Below, piece by piece: positions 44,201-55,078 of a DNA stretch of 64,000 nt. The notes beneath the pieces are model-generated. The model saw only the letters and a list, made by a program, of their open reading frames with translations, was not told the origin of the DNA and did no database searches. Position 1 is the stretch's first letter. The number at the start of each line of letters is the position of its first letter. The translations under genes were made by a program, and so were the position numbers. Source of the stretch: Alloteropsis semialata (Eukaryota; Streptophyta; Magnoliopsida; Poales; Poaceae); NCBI GenBank assembly GCA_004135705.1, contig CM014278.1:20929616-20993615 (forward strand), written 5' to 3'.

Positions 44201-45919
44201 GTCTGTAACACCCTAAAAATTAGGCCTTAATAAAGATTAGGATTTAATATATTTAATTATTGATTTGTTCATGTCATATAGGGGTTAATTAAAAATTTGG
44301 TCAAAATTAAAAGCAAAGGTAAGCGTAGGAAAACATGTATGTGCATTCCTGCCAAAGCATATTTTTGTTTGTTGGCAATTCATTTGAGGGGTTTTGAATT
44401 TATATTTAAAATCCTCATTGAATCTGCTCTTGAATGAGTGTTTAATTGTTTTTCTCGCTTTAAGTCTGGTTTAGGCCCTTGAACTCTTGCCCGGTCCGGT
44501 TTTAGCCCCTAAACTCCTAAGCCGGCCCGCATTACCTCCCCTCACCGCAGCCCAGCTGGCCCATCTAGGCCCAGCCGCTGGCGCCCGTCCTCGCTCCCGC
44601 CTCCCTGAGCCGAAGACGCCCTCGCCCGCTCCCCGCTTCCCCCTCCCTTGCTGCCAGGCGGGCCCCACCGCCAGGTCGTCCCCGACCTCCGGCCGAGTCG
44701 GCGCCGCCGCCGCCCAACCGCCCGCGCGATCCGCGGAGGCTGTTGCCGTGACCGCCGCGGACTCCCCGAGCTTATCCCCTATGCCCCTAGCCTATAAAAG
44801 GAACCCTAGCCCCTACCTAGCTCCGTTTTCCAAGCTCCCATCGCCGCCACCATTGCCGCTCGCCGCCAGAGCTTCCCGCCGCCGTGGTAAGCTTCCCCGT
44901 GACCTCTTCTCGCTCCCAAGCCAAGCCGCGCGCGAGACTGAGGCCTCTAGCCCCTAGACCGACGCTGCGCCGCCACTCGCTGCCGCACGCCGCCGTCCCC
45001 GCTCGCCGCCGGTGACCAACCGCCGCCCGCTTCGATCTCAGCCGCCCGATCTGATCTGGACGGCCGAGATCAGCCCATACCCCTTCGCCCCATATCCGGT
45101 CCGCCATGGACCAGTGGACCGAGTCCACGGCGCGGTCCACCGCCTCGTCAGCGCCACGTGGCCGCCACGTCAGCGCCACGCCAGCCAGCCAGCCACGCAG
45201 CGCCCCTTTTGCACTTAGGCCCCTCTGTTATCCTGGAATTAACCCGCAGTCCTGCGTAGTTCAAAAGTAATTAGGTTTAGGTCCTTTTTCTTGCGATTTA
45301 GACCCTGAGCTTTTAAATATTTGAACCCGCCGTCCTAGGTTGTATTATTTATACGTTAGACCTTCTGTTTTTATACGTAATTATGTTTAGGCCCCTGTAT
45401 TCTCGCAGATAGGTCCCTGGAAGTTTAGTTTCTTTGCCAGCAAGCCCCTAGACCTTGTTTTAGCTCTAGATTTATTAGCTTTTTAGCCACCGTTTGAATT
45501 GTTTGGTGTACTGTTCTAAATTTATTTCACTTGATATGCATGTACTGGCTTGTCTGGATTGTGTGTTGGTGATTGTTGATCGTGTCTAGCCGGTGAGCCG
45601 TTCGAGCCGTCCTTCGAGCAACACTTCGTAGAGCAAGAGTAGCAGCGGCAGTACCAAGAGGAAGGCAAATATAACACGAGAAATTCCTTGCAACCTATAC
45701 ACCTTTAATACTCATTTACATTCATGCATGTGTGAATTTGTTTAAGGTTATCCCTAGAGTTCTTATACCCTGTTTACCTTGATCAACCTGGGTTTATGCA
45801 TCTTTGGGTAACAATGTGCTAGGCTATGCAACTTGAGCTTACTGTCATTGGACAATGATACTTGATACCTCTTAATGATGAATTGTTAAAACTTGCTTTT
45901 TAGCAATATGGTTAGGAAG

Positions 45920-46165
45920 CTGGAACATGTGATGTGTGCTTTGTTCTCAGTAAACTCTTGTTCTAGAATATGTGATGTGTGCTTTATTCTAGGCAATTCA
46001 CGATCTGGACATGTGCTGTGTGCTTTGTTCTAGACAACCTTAAAACCTGGAACATGTGCTGTGTGCTTTGTTCTAGACAACCTTAAATCGGAACATGTGC
46101 TGTGTGCTTTGTTCTAATCAACCTTTAAACTGGAACATATGCTGTGTGCTTTGTTCTGGGCATCA
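45920..46165 (+). repeat. LTR minisatellite, 3' LTR of T
   Basis: Same array as 36905-37155, about six units around GTGCTGTGTGCTTTGTTCT. The first unit has a GATGTGTGCTTT variant instead of GCTGTGTGC. Confidence 0.85.
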
Positions 46166-46975
46166 CTTGTTATGGTCTATCTTAAAGTGGTAACCCGGGA
46201 GAACAGTGCAACCATGGGAATCAATGGGCTCTGGTCTTGACTAAGTAAATTTTTGAAAGGTCTCGTAGCGTCCCTATGCAGTCACACCAAAGGTAGTGTG
46301 ATGAATGTGCCTAGCTAGCACTGCGTGGTTGGGTTATAAAGTTCTTCTGAACTTTTACGCGACCAGTGGGGAAAGTGTACAACCTCTGCAGAGTGTAAAA
46401 CTGTTATAACAGCCGTACTCACGGTTACGAGTGGCCTGGATCCTTTTTGACAGTGACTTTTACCCCGGTGATGTTTAAAATGAAATGACAATGGAATGAT
46501 GGTGGACTTGATGATACTTCTATATACTCTTAATATGGGTTACAACTGGGTTATTCCTATTACATTGTAGTAATTTGGATAATGTTAAAATTGAACTATT
46601 AAAAGTGCTTACCGCAGTTAAACCATGTCCTTTTAAGCCTTCATCCCTCGTGTTATATTTTTTAAGTAAAGCTGGTTTACTTACACTTGCATTATTCAAC
46701 AAAATCCCGGATGGGTAATCAGATGAACCTGAAAGTGTTGTGGAGTTCCCTGAGGATGTTCCAGACTTCTAGGCAGCTGTCAACCAGTCGGTGTCCTTGT
46801 GGAGTTTGTGGAGCCACGAGAGTTTATCTTTTCGTATGCGTAAACTTTGATTAAAGACTTGAGTCTTATTTGTAATAATTCTGAGATGCTATTCTTTTGT
46901 ATTCGAGCACTTGTTTTACTTTGATATTCTGTTATTCTAAAGCTATATGTGTGTGTTGGACTTCCTGGGTACACA

Positions 46976-47907
46976 TGATATGGCAGGGGCTAATCCCGAT
47001 CTTTCGATGAGAGGAGGGGTAACTTCGATTTGGGGGTGGAATCGACGTTGGCTGTCTGACTACAACAATCACAGGATGCTGCGCCTTAGCAACAGGTACA
47101 CCGATTCCAACGTTGGCTGTTCTTGCCGTGCCAAGAACACCCTTGAACCTGCTAGCAATCGAGAACAAGCAAGAACAAGATGGACAAGTAAATAAACTCA
47201 TGGATCTGAACCAAATGATATCTGAATCATGAGTTGGGGTCTTGAATCAAGCAAATCGGGTGGTCTAGTCGACACACACGTTCACTAGGAAGTAGTAGTA
47301 GCTAAACTTGCATCCAAACAAAACCCAACCTTCCTCCTGGTGGCTGGAGCCTCTGTTTATAGATAGGAGACAGCCAAGAGGCATGGGGGGTGGAAACCCT
47401 AACACAAGATGGGCCCCCTAGTGGGCCAAACAAGTTACAAGGCTGTCAGCCGAAGACTGGAGGTCCAAACGTCTTCTGGTCGATTGAGAACGTCTCTGGT
47501 GGAATTTTGTAGTGGGGTTGGATCCATTTGAAAGTATACTTCAAGATCTTTCCAATGAGTACTCATATGCCTCAAACAACATCCGGAGTCGAGAAATTTT
47601 GCCAAATCAATTTGATGTTGCCTGGCTGTACGAACTTGAAGTCTGAACTTGGTGTCCGACCTTGTGCTTCCTTGTTGTGTAATCTTGATATCCAAACTAA
47701 TTGGTTGACCCATTAGCTTCCTCTCCATCACTCCTAATTACAATAAAATCATCACAATGATTTAGTAGCATCCAATTCTGAGATGAAGGTTTATGGACAG
47801 CGAGGAACGAGTTTACCTGATAATTTAGCTCCTGTGCACGGGCTCTTGTCATTGGTCCTTGCTGCGTAGTAGGCATGGTTGTATCATTGGAAGGGATGTC
47901 CTCATCA
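46976..47907 (-). repeat. Element S: solo LTR of the element G family in the T 3' LTR
   Basis: 932 bp, TGATATGGCAGG to GATGTCCTCATCA, flanked by perfect ACACA duplications (46971-46975 and 47908-47912). It shares long matches with the G LTRs, such as GATCTTTCGATGAGA, TAACTTCGATTTGG and TGCGCCTTAGCAAC, and the same terminal CCTCATCA. It is a diverged member of that family in the same orientation. A TATAAACA box is readable on its minus strand near 47358. There is no internal region. Confidence 0.9.
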
Positions 47908-47953
47908 ACACATATAGTAGCATTCGAGATTATTTGTAAATCCGGGTGTGACA

Positions 47954-47958
47954 AGTGG
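47954..47958. repeat. Target-site duplication of element T (right)
   Basis: AGTGG directly after GGTGTGACA, identical to 34914-34918. Confidence 0.9.
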
Positions 47959-50643
47959 CCCCTTCTGGTCGTGGAGGTCAAACAAGGCCTCGAGGCACTA
48001 AGGCCGTTCCTACCGGGAAGCGAGCGTCCACCTCTGCGCTTGAGGCTTCGAAGCGGCAGTGGGTAGGCGAGGGCTTGGCTATGACGCCTATTTCAAGTGC
48101 TCCTCCCCCGCCAGTGGCTTCGCCCACGCCTCCTATTGTTGCTCCTCCTTCTACTTCTGCCACTTTGGCAGTGCCTTCATCTGATCCCACTGCAGCTTCA
48201 TCTGCTGTGGATCTCAACTTTGGAGGTTAGTTTTTATTTGTTTTTGCTTTTGTTTCTTTCTTTGTTTTTTATAATGTTTGTGCTTATTTTTTGTAGTTAA
48301 AGTATCTACTGGTCCCTTCCTCCAGGTTCGCATCCCAGGTTGTGTCGATGATGAGGATGATGTTAGCTATAGTCGTCTTCTGGCCGAGGATGAACCTAAG
48401 GAAACAGCCTCTGCTGATCTTGAGGTTTCGTCTGGCCCAGCTGTACCTTCTTCGCTTGATGTCTTAGCGAAGGCGGCGGCTAAGTCTCCTCTTGAGACTG
48501 TTCCTAAGGAGGTGGAACAATCCAAGTCTGTTGATGCTGGCGAGAACTTGGGCAAGGATATTGAAACAGCTATTGTTTCACCCGTTGTCTCTGTTCCCGT
48601 CGCCGAAGCTGAGCCTTCCGACCGCTCAGTCGATGATGGCTCTAGGCCCGTTCAAGTCGAAGGTAAGTTGAGTTCTTAGCTTGAAGATGCTGTTGTTTGA
48701 TCTGGCTTTCGCCGCTGATCTGTTAAGTATTCATATTGAAATATACGAAATGCTTGTCTTATGCGCTGCTAATGTCAATCTTCATGATGGGCTTCGTTCC
48801 ATGAACGATATGCCTGATTTTTCTCTAGATGGTAATTTTTATTTCTTCTTGCTTCTTACTCTGCTAGGTATTTTTCGGCTTCGTTAGTGTTTCTGTGGTT
48901 TTTATTTTTGTAGAGTTTGAGAATTGGGTGAAAACTTTTGATCTAGATGCCCTTGCTGGGACCTGCATCACTGGCAACATGAAGGTAATTGACATTACCT
49001 TTCGTTCTGTATTTAGATTTTTCATACCTGGCTTCGTCTAAGATGCTGCCTTTGTTTTTAGTCTATGATTTCGCTGCATGAGCTCTTTGAGCACCTTCCG
49101 CTTTGGCTCAACGATATCGAGAGCGAGAGAGCTGAATTGGAGTTATTGCAGAAGGAGCATGAAAAATGGAGTTCTCAACAAAGCGGTATTGTTGCGTTGA
49201 AGAATTCTCTTGAAGCTGAGAATGCACAGCTTCGTTCAGAGAAGGAGTTGGCTTCCAATGAGGTTAATACACTTAAATCTTTGGTTGCCTCGCTTGAAGC
49301 TGAGAAGACCCTGGAATGCAGATACCATTGAGGGGCTTCGTAATAAGCTGGTTGGTAATGCTGAGCTTGTGCACGATTTGAAAAATCAGATAAAAGGTCT
49401 GGAGGGCGAGAAAGAGAAATTCTCTACCGATGCTAAAAAGTACCAGCAGGATCTTCTTGTTGCGAAGGATATGAAGAATTCTTTAGGTGATGAAGCCAAG
49501 AGGCTTAGGGGCACCGTTGAGAGGCTTCATTCTGAGAAGGAGCGAATAGAACAAGATGTTTGGGCTCGTGGACTTAAAGTTCATCGTGATTACGAAGCTG
49601 CCCTGAAGCAATATGGTGCAGAGCCCCTTCCCTTTCCTAGCCAGGACTATGGCCTCAAGAAGCTTTTTGACTGGCTTGATGATGAGTTCAAGTTCCTTCC
49701 GGACGTTTTGTCCAAGGTTGGAGACTATGCTGCTCGCACTTGCATTACTAATGCCTTCAAGATGCTTTCGGACTAAGGTTGCTCGCACCATAAAGCATTG
49801 TTGGGGAAAGACTATCAGTTTCCTTCCGCCCTTAATCCTGATGACAAGGAGCTGTTCAACGAAGTTGTCCTTGCGGCCAGGGCTACTTTCTTGAAGAAAT
49901 TTTGGGCTGCTACCGGGCGGGAATGCGCTCGTCGTACTGCGCATGATCGACTTGCCCAGGTTAGCTTTGTTTGATGTTTATCTTTTCTCATCTTGTTTTT
50001 CACAAAGTGTTCTATGTTATACTGTTCTGATAGCTTATTCTGTCTCAAGCGAAGGAATTGTTCACGGTGGAGGCGCAGTGCAAGGCCAAAGTCGATGCTG
50101 CTGCTGCTGCTGGGACGTCTACTTCTGGTGCTGGTGCTGGAGCTATCCAGAGCGGTGCAGCCGATGCTGATCCGAAGGTTTAGCTTCGCTAGAGCCAATG
50201 TCTGTTGAGAAACTTTGTTAAGTTTGAGAGGTTTTGAATTTTGTAAATTTGTATATATTTAGATCCCTGATGAGGGAGATGTCCTTGAACTTGCTCCACT
50301 GGCCATGCGAGATGGTCCTCTTTGTGTTTCTGGCTTCGCATGGGAAGAATATCAACGGCGTTATCCTCATTCATGCCTTAGCAATTTTTGGGAATTCTGC
50401 CACGAATTCTATCGTCAAAATGAGTTTGATGTTATTGATTTCTTTACTTCATTTATTGCTCAAAGCTCGGAGCGTGTTGAGCTTGCTGCAAGGAGGAATG
50501 CCGAAGCCATTCCATTGCTTTCTATGAAAGCCGAGCCAGTAGACCTTGGTACTGGTCTTGAGGAATTCGCTTGTGTTTTTAACGCTCCTAGCTTTAGGAG
50601 GTCCGGCCGACTATTTGACGGCTATGTCTTTGAAATGTTTTGA
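47959..50643 (+). pseudogene. Antisense accessory gene of element A, 3' half (multi-exon, coiled coil)
   Basis: Continuation of 33495-34913 after the T insertion. A Pro/Ala/Ser-rich linker (47955-48225) ends at a GT-AG intron (48226-48296) that splices in frame into VKVSTGPFLQVRIPG. An acidic exon runs to GAAG|GTAAGT at 48663. Another clear intron is 48985-49061 (AAG|GTAATT..TTTTTAG), after which comes a long coiled coil: EHEKWSSQQSGIVALKNSLE, ENAQLRSEKELASNEV, then GLRNKLVGNAELVHDLKNQ. A conserved tail follows (EFKFLPDVLSKVGDYAARTC). Frameshifts are near 49320 and 49775. The last exon (50260-50643) has EFCHEFYRQNEFDVIDFFTS. Proteins with this N-terminal domain plus coiled coil are abundant in grass annotations; function unknown. 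Its 3' end converges on pol, which ends at 51426 on the other strand. Confidence 0.72.
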
Positions 50644-51425
50644 CATCCATTTCTTGGGAATTGTTTTGTAAATAACTTAATGTATTTGGTTTAAGAACGT
50701 ATGAATGAATGTAAACTCGATTTGCCTTCATTTTCGAGAGAAACGCCTCCTCCCCCCGAAGCAAGTTTTTATTTATTCATGCGCCCTGTAGTCTTTTCTG
50801 CTTAATACGAAGCTGTTTGCTCATGTGTGTGCGCTGGAGTGTTGAAAAGGTACGCTCAATTTACTCTATTTTTGAGAAAAATGCCTCCTCCGACGGAGGC
50901 AAGTTTTTCTTTGCTTGCATATGCGCTTGATTGGTGATTGTTTTTTTTTCGCTGGTTAATCCGATGCTTCTTTTGCTTCTTAGAGTAATCTGTTTTAGTG
51001 GGTAAAACATTTCCTGAGCCAAAGCCCCTTTTACTCCTTAGAGTAAGCATTTTCAGTACATGAATTATTTTCTGAGCCGAAGCCCCTTTTACTCCTTAGA
51101 GTAAGCGTTTTTATGTAAAGAAAACATTGTATGAGCCGAAGCCCCTTTTACTCCTTAGAGTAAGCATTTTTAGATCTGAATTGGCCTTACCTTGGGTAGG
51201 GTCAATTTAGTTCTATTTCGTTTATCGAATATCAACGATTTGGTTGAAGCCAATCGCTTTTGATGCAACTTTTTTTGGAAAATATCTCGTTCATATATTT
51301 TACACGAGTTACATTTAGCACCGCCTCGTTAAAAACCTCACCCCTTGGTAAGGGTTCCCCTGTGAGGAAAAGAGTACGGGCTTTTTAAAAGAAAGAGAAA
51401 AATCTACTCTACTTGTTGACTTCGT
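50644..51425. other. Spacer between convergent pol and antisense gene of element A
   Basis: No coding frame. It holds GAAACGCCTCCTCC-type short repeats near 50740 and 50880, the tandem repeat at 50985-51175, and AT-rich sequence. Any transcript ends for the two opposing genes should lie here. Confidence 0.5.
50985..51175. repeat. Tandem repeat of about 58 bp, three copies
   Basis: Three copies of a unit containing GAGCCGAAGCCCCTTTTACT and CCTTAGAGTAAGC start near 51015, 51073 and 51132. A degenerate fourth lies just upstream (CTTCTTAGAGTAATC). It sits in the convergent spacer of element A. Confidence 0.8.
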
Positions 51426-52570
51426 TTATAAATTACGAAGCCAATTTTTACAATCTTTTCCCAGATAGTACCTTCGCAAGCTGACCGCATTCCATGAATG
51501 CGGCAGCTCATTGCCTTCTTCATCGCCTAGGCGAAATGATCCCGGCCTGTTGCTTTTGACAAGTAAGAATGGGCCTTCCCACTTGTTTTGTAGCTTTCCT
51601 GAAGGCATACTTGGGTTTTTCCTCAATACCCAGTCGCCTATTTTGATGTCTTTTCTTACTACCTTTTTGTCACACCATTTCTTTGTCTCAGCTTGGTATT
51701 TGGAGATATTCTTGGCTGCTTGCAGCCTGTAGATTTCTATAAGTTCTTTATCCATAGCTTCGCTTTCTTTTGGAGCTTCCTATTGGGTATGAAGCCCTTT
51801 GTGGAGGATTTTCTCTGGGCATATTGCTTCTTCACCATATAGCAGTTTGAAAGGAGTGAATTGAGTTGCCCTTGAAGTGGATGTGTTGTGAGCCCAAATT
51901 ACCTTCGGCAGCTCTTCTACTTATTTGCCTTTTTTCTTACAATTTGCTAGGCACTTTCTGGTTGAAGTGAAGATTAAGCCATTTACTCTTTCAACTGCCC
52001 CATTGGTTTGCGGGTGATATACTGATGCGAATTTTGCCTTCGTTCCAATTGACATGCAATATTGCCTGAATTCATCACAATCGAATTGTTTCCCATTGTC
52101 AACTGTGATTTCTCTTGGGACTCCAAATCTGCATATGATTTGCTGCCAGAAAAACTTGATGGCTGGTTTCGCTGTGATATTAGCCAATGGCCTGGCTTCG
52201 ATCCATTTGGTGAAATACTCTACTTTTACTATGGCATATTTCAAATTTCCTTGAGCTGTGGGAAGTGGACCCACCAGATCTATGCCTCATCTTTGCAGTG
52301 GCCAAGTTGGAGAAATCAGCTGTGATAACTCCGAAGGAGATTTTGGTCTTGCTGCGCATTTTTGACATGCGTCACGTCTTGACAATTGTTGTTGCATCAT
52401 TGATGATTGATGGCCAGTAGAATCCTTGTCTCATTGCCTTCCCCACAATTTCTCTTGCCCCAAAATGGGCTCCGCACATGCCACTGTGTATCTCTTGTAT
52501 TAGCTCTTTGCCTGAGCCCATCAATGAAGAAGACCTAAAATCCATGCAGCAAAGAGCAAGGTGTTATCAA
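51426..52570 (-). pseudogene. Integrase of element A
   Basis: Minus-strand integrase in several frames. The zinc-binding region lies near 52500-52360 (HSGMCGAHFGAREIVGKAM, GFYWPSI). The core is at 52274-51921, with VEYFTKWIEARPL, the second catalytic Asp in ITVDNGKQFD and the Glu in GAVERVNGLI. The C-terminal domain is at 51755-51426 (KDIKIGDWVLRK, GKLQNKWEGPFLL). No chromodomain follows, consistent with Tat rather than a chromovirus. Stops near 52370 and 51920 and frame changes make it non-functional. Confidence 0.8.
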
Positions 52571-53215
52571 ATAATTGATGATGTCTTGTACAAAAAGGGG
52601 GTTGTGGCCCCTTATTGGCGATCGCCAATCTTTTGAGGTTATTGCACTGATCATTTTTGGCTGCTCGTTCAGATCTTTGATCGAAGGTGTTGTCAGTGTC
52701 TGGAAGAAGACGTCGGGTGGTAACTTTTCCCCCTTTGCGGCTGCTTTTGCCAATGCACCTGCTTCTTCGTTTTTTGCTCTTGGGATATATTCCATTGATC
52801 TTATTGCATTCAGATACTTGATGAGCTCAAGTTGCTTCGCAACACTCTCTTTTTCAATGTGATCTGCTACCACCTTCAAATCGGTTTTCACTATGAATCG
52901 TTGGGCACCCAGTGCCTTCGCTTTCCTGAGCCCCAATAATACGGCTTTGTACTCAGCGATGTTGTTTGCGCTTCTATCGCTGTTTCTGCAGAACTCTAGG
53001 TTCACTGCATATCTCATTTTGATGCTCGAAGGCTATTGTACAATTGCTGCAATGCCAGCTCCTTTGTCCCCCAAGCACCATCACAGTGTATTAGCAAGCT
53101 TTCATCTCTGGTCGGATTTTCTGCCGAAGGCGATGTCCATTCTGCTATGAAATCCGCCGAGACTTGTGATTTGATTGCTGTTCTTCGCTCAAAATCCACC
53201 ACATTTTCTGACAGC
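52571..53215 (-). pseudogene. Second RNase H-like domain (Tat type) of element A
   Basis: Minus strand between RNase H and integrase: LLIHCDGAWG near 53090, AEYKAVLLGLRKAKALGAQRF near 52930, VKTDLKVVADHI near 52870 and EYIPRAKNEEAGALAKAA near 52780. The order D..E..D and the NNxxAExxAL-like motif mark an RNase H fold additional to the ordinary domain at 53271-53650. A second, archaeal-like RNase H is a known hallmark of the Tat lineage. A frameshift at about 53015 separates the first Asp from the rest. Confidence 0.75.
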
Positions 53216-53270
53216 TCTGCGGCCTATTTGTGTATCCTTACTGAAGCTTCTTTATTGCTTAAGAGCTCTT

Positions 53271-54553
53271 TTATTGGTTGGTCTGTGAGCACCTTGATGT
53301 TGTGCCCTCAAAGTAATGACGTAGCTTTCTGGATGCCATCACAACAAAATAGATCATTTTCTCGATCTCGGTGTAAAATAGCTTCCATCCAGCCAATGCC
53401 TCAGATACATAATATACTGGCCACTGTACCCTTCTGCCATCTATCAGCTTTTCCGCAATGAGTGCAGCACTGACGGCTGATTGCGAAGCTGCGATGTACA
53501 ATAGTAAAAGTGCCTTCGGGTCAGGTACTATCAGCTTCGTGAGCTGCATCAGATATTGCCTTAGCTCTTGAAATGCCTTTGACTGCTCTTTTCCCCATTC
53601 AAATCTTGATGCATTTCTGAGTGTTGCAAAAAAGGGTAGGCTTCGTTTAGCCGCTTTTGCAATGAATCTATTAAGCGCTACAATTCTGCCTGATAGCTTT
53701 TGAACATCTCTTATGCATTTTGGCTCTTCCATGTCAAGAATTGCTTTGATTTTGTCTGGATTGGCTTCGATCTCATTCACTGATACCAGACACCCAAGTA
53801 TCTTTCTCTTGGTTACTCTGAAGATACACTTCTCCGGGTTAAGCTTCAGGCCAGCTTCTCTCATTCTTGCGAAGGCAACTGCCAGATCAGAAACGTGATC
53901 TTGTCTTCCAACGCTCTTCACCAAGATGTCATCAACGTATGCCAGTATAGTTTCGAACAGTTCATCTTCGAATACAGTGTTTGACGTGCGGCAAAAGGTG
54001 GTGCCTGCATTCTGAAGCCCCTCGGGCATCCTGATGAAGCAGAATGTGCCTACAGGAGTAATGATGCTAGTTTTTTCTTCATCGTCTTTTTCATCCAGAT
54101 TTGATGATAGCCAGAGAAGCAATCTAAGAGGGACATCATCTCGCTTGCTGCGGCTTGATCCACAATTTTGTCGATCCTTGGGAGCGGAAAATCATCTTTC
54201 GGGCAAGCTTTGTTGAGATCGGTGAAATCAATACACATTCTCCATTTACCATTTTTCTTCTAAACTGACACAGTGTTTGCTAGCCAGGTTGGGTATTTTA
54301 CTTCGCGTATGACATTGGCATCAAGCAGCCTTTGCACTTCGGCTTTTACAGCGTTTACTTTTTCTTCGGACATTTTCCTTAGCTTCTGCTTCTTCGGCCT
54401 CATATCGGGGCTGATTGCGAGCTTGTGTTTGATTATGCTTCTGTCAATGCCTGGCAGATCTTTGCTTGACCAGGCAAAAACATCTTTGTTGTTTCTCAAG
54501 AGCTCAGTGAGTCTATCTTCTTCGTCTGGTTGGAGATCTGACCCAATAATCAA
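53271..54553 (-). pseudogene. Reverse transcriptase and RNase H of element A
   Basis: Minus strand. It starts IIGSDLQPDEEDRL, then KNKDVFAWSSKDLPGI-like text. Downstream are MCIDFTDLNKACPKDDFP near 54230, LDCFSGYHQIWMKK near 54110, the catalytic YVDDILVKSVG near 53940, and the thumb EANPDKIKAILDMEEPKC near 53780. RNase H follows (LLLYIAASQSAVSAALIAE near 53500; YYVSEALAGWKLFYTEIEK). There is a stop near 54260 and a frame change near 54120-54090. It closely matches element D (8876-11043), so the two belong to one family. Confidence 0.85.
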
Positions 54554-54585
54554 TTTTCTGTCAAAGACGTCAGACTTAACTGCAC

Positions 54586-55078
54586 CTACTTTGTCTCTGA
54601 TGCTTCTTGCATTCTTTTGCTATCTCTCTCTATATTTGGCTTCTCTTCTGGGTAAATTGATTCCTTTTCTTCAAGCAGATGCACATTGCGCTGGCTTGGT
54701 GTTTTGGCTTTCTCAATGTTTCTGGCTTCTTTCTGATCACCAAACACAGTCATAACTCCTTTTAGGGCTGGCATTTTCATGCATAAAAAATGCTTGCCTT
54801 ATAATGATATCGAAGGCATTTATGACTCCTCTACCGAAGATGACATTATAATCAAAGTACATGTCTACGACATCGAGGGTAATGTACTCAGTTCTTGTGT
54901 TGGAGGTATCGCCGAAAGACACTGGCAATGAGATTTTCCCCAATGTTGGTGTACGCTTCCCCCTGAAGCCGACCAGTGGGGTGTCTGATGGCTCCAAGTT
55001 ATCTGGGTTGATGTTAGTCATGTTTCTCAGAGTTTTTGCTAGGATGATGTCAGCTGAACTGCTAGTGTCCACTAGCAC
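54586..55078 (-). pseudogene. Protease region of element A
   Basis: Minus strand: LVDTSSSADIILAKTLRNMTNI at about 55076, then GDTSNTRTEYITLDVVDMYFDYNVIFGRGVINAF. The aspartic protease active-site triad is normally D-T/S-G; here the Gly is Ser (DTS), whereas element D has DTG. This change should impair the enzyme. A frameshift near 54770 separates it from the linker towards RT. Confidence 0.8.

Larger units (their letters stand above)
34919..47953 (+). mobile_element. Element T: Tekay-like chromovirus (Ty3/gypsy), nearly complete
   Basis: Both LTRs start TGTAACACCC and end GTGTGACA, with perfect AGTGG target duplications. The order is 5' LTR (3087 bp), Met-type primer site, an extra upstream frame, gag, zinc knuckle, protease, RT, RNase H, integrase, chromodomain, purine tract and 3' LTR. 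LTRs over 3 kb plus a C-terminal chromodomain fit the Tekay/Del clade (rice RIRE3/RIRE8-type relatives, from memory). It inserted into the antisense gene of element A. Defects are two in-frame TAG codons in gag, frameshifts in the upstream frame, and three deletions plus a solo-LTR insertion in the 3' LTR. Confidence 0.92.
44204..47953 (+). repeat. 3' LTR of element T, interrupted by a solo LTR
   Basis: 3750 bp in total, of which 932 bp is the solo LTR S plus a 5-bp duplication. The remaining 2813 bp lack about 274 bp relative to the 5' LTR. Three deletions explain this: near 44699 (about 25 bp), near 44885 (about 185 bp) and near 45470 (about 66 bp). Point differences from the 5' LTR are few. 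TATAAAAG is at 44793-44800. Confidence 0.9.
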
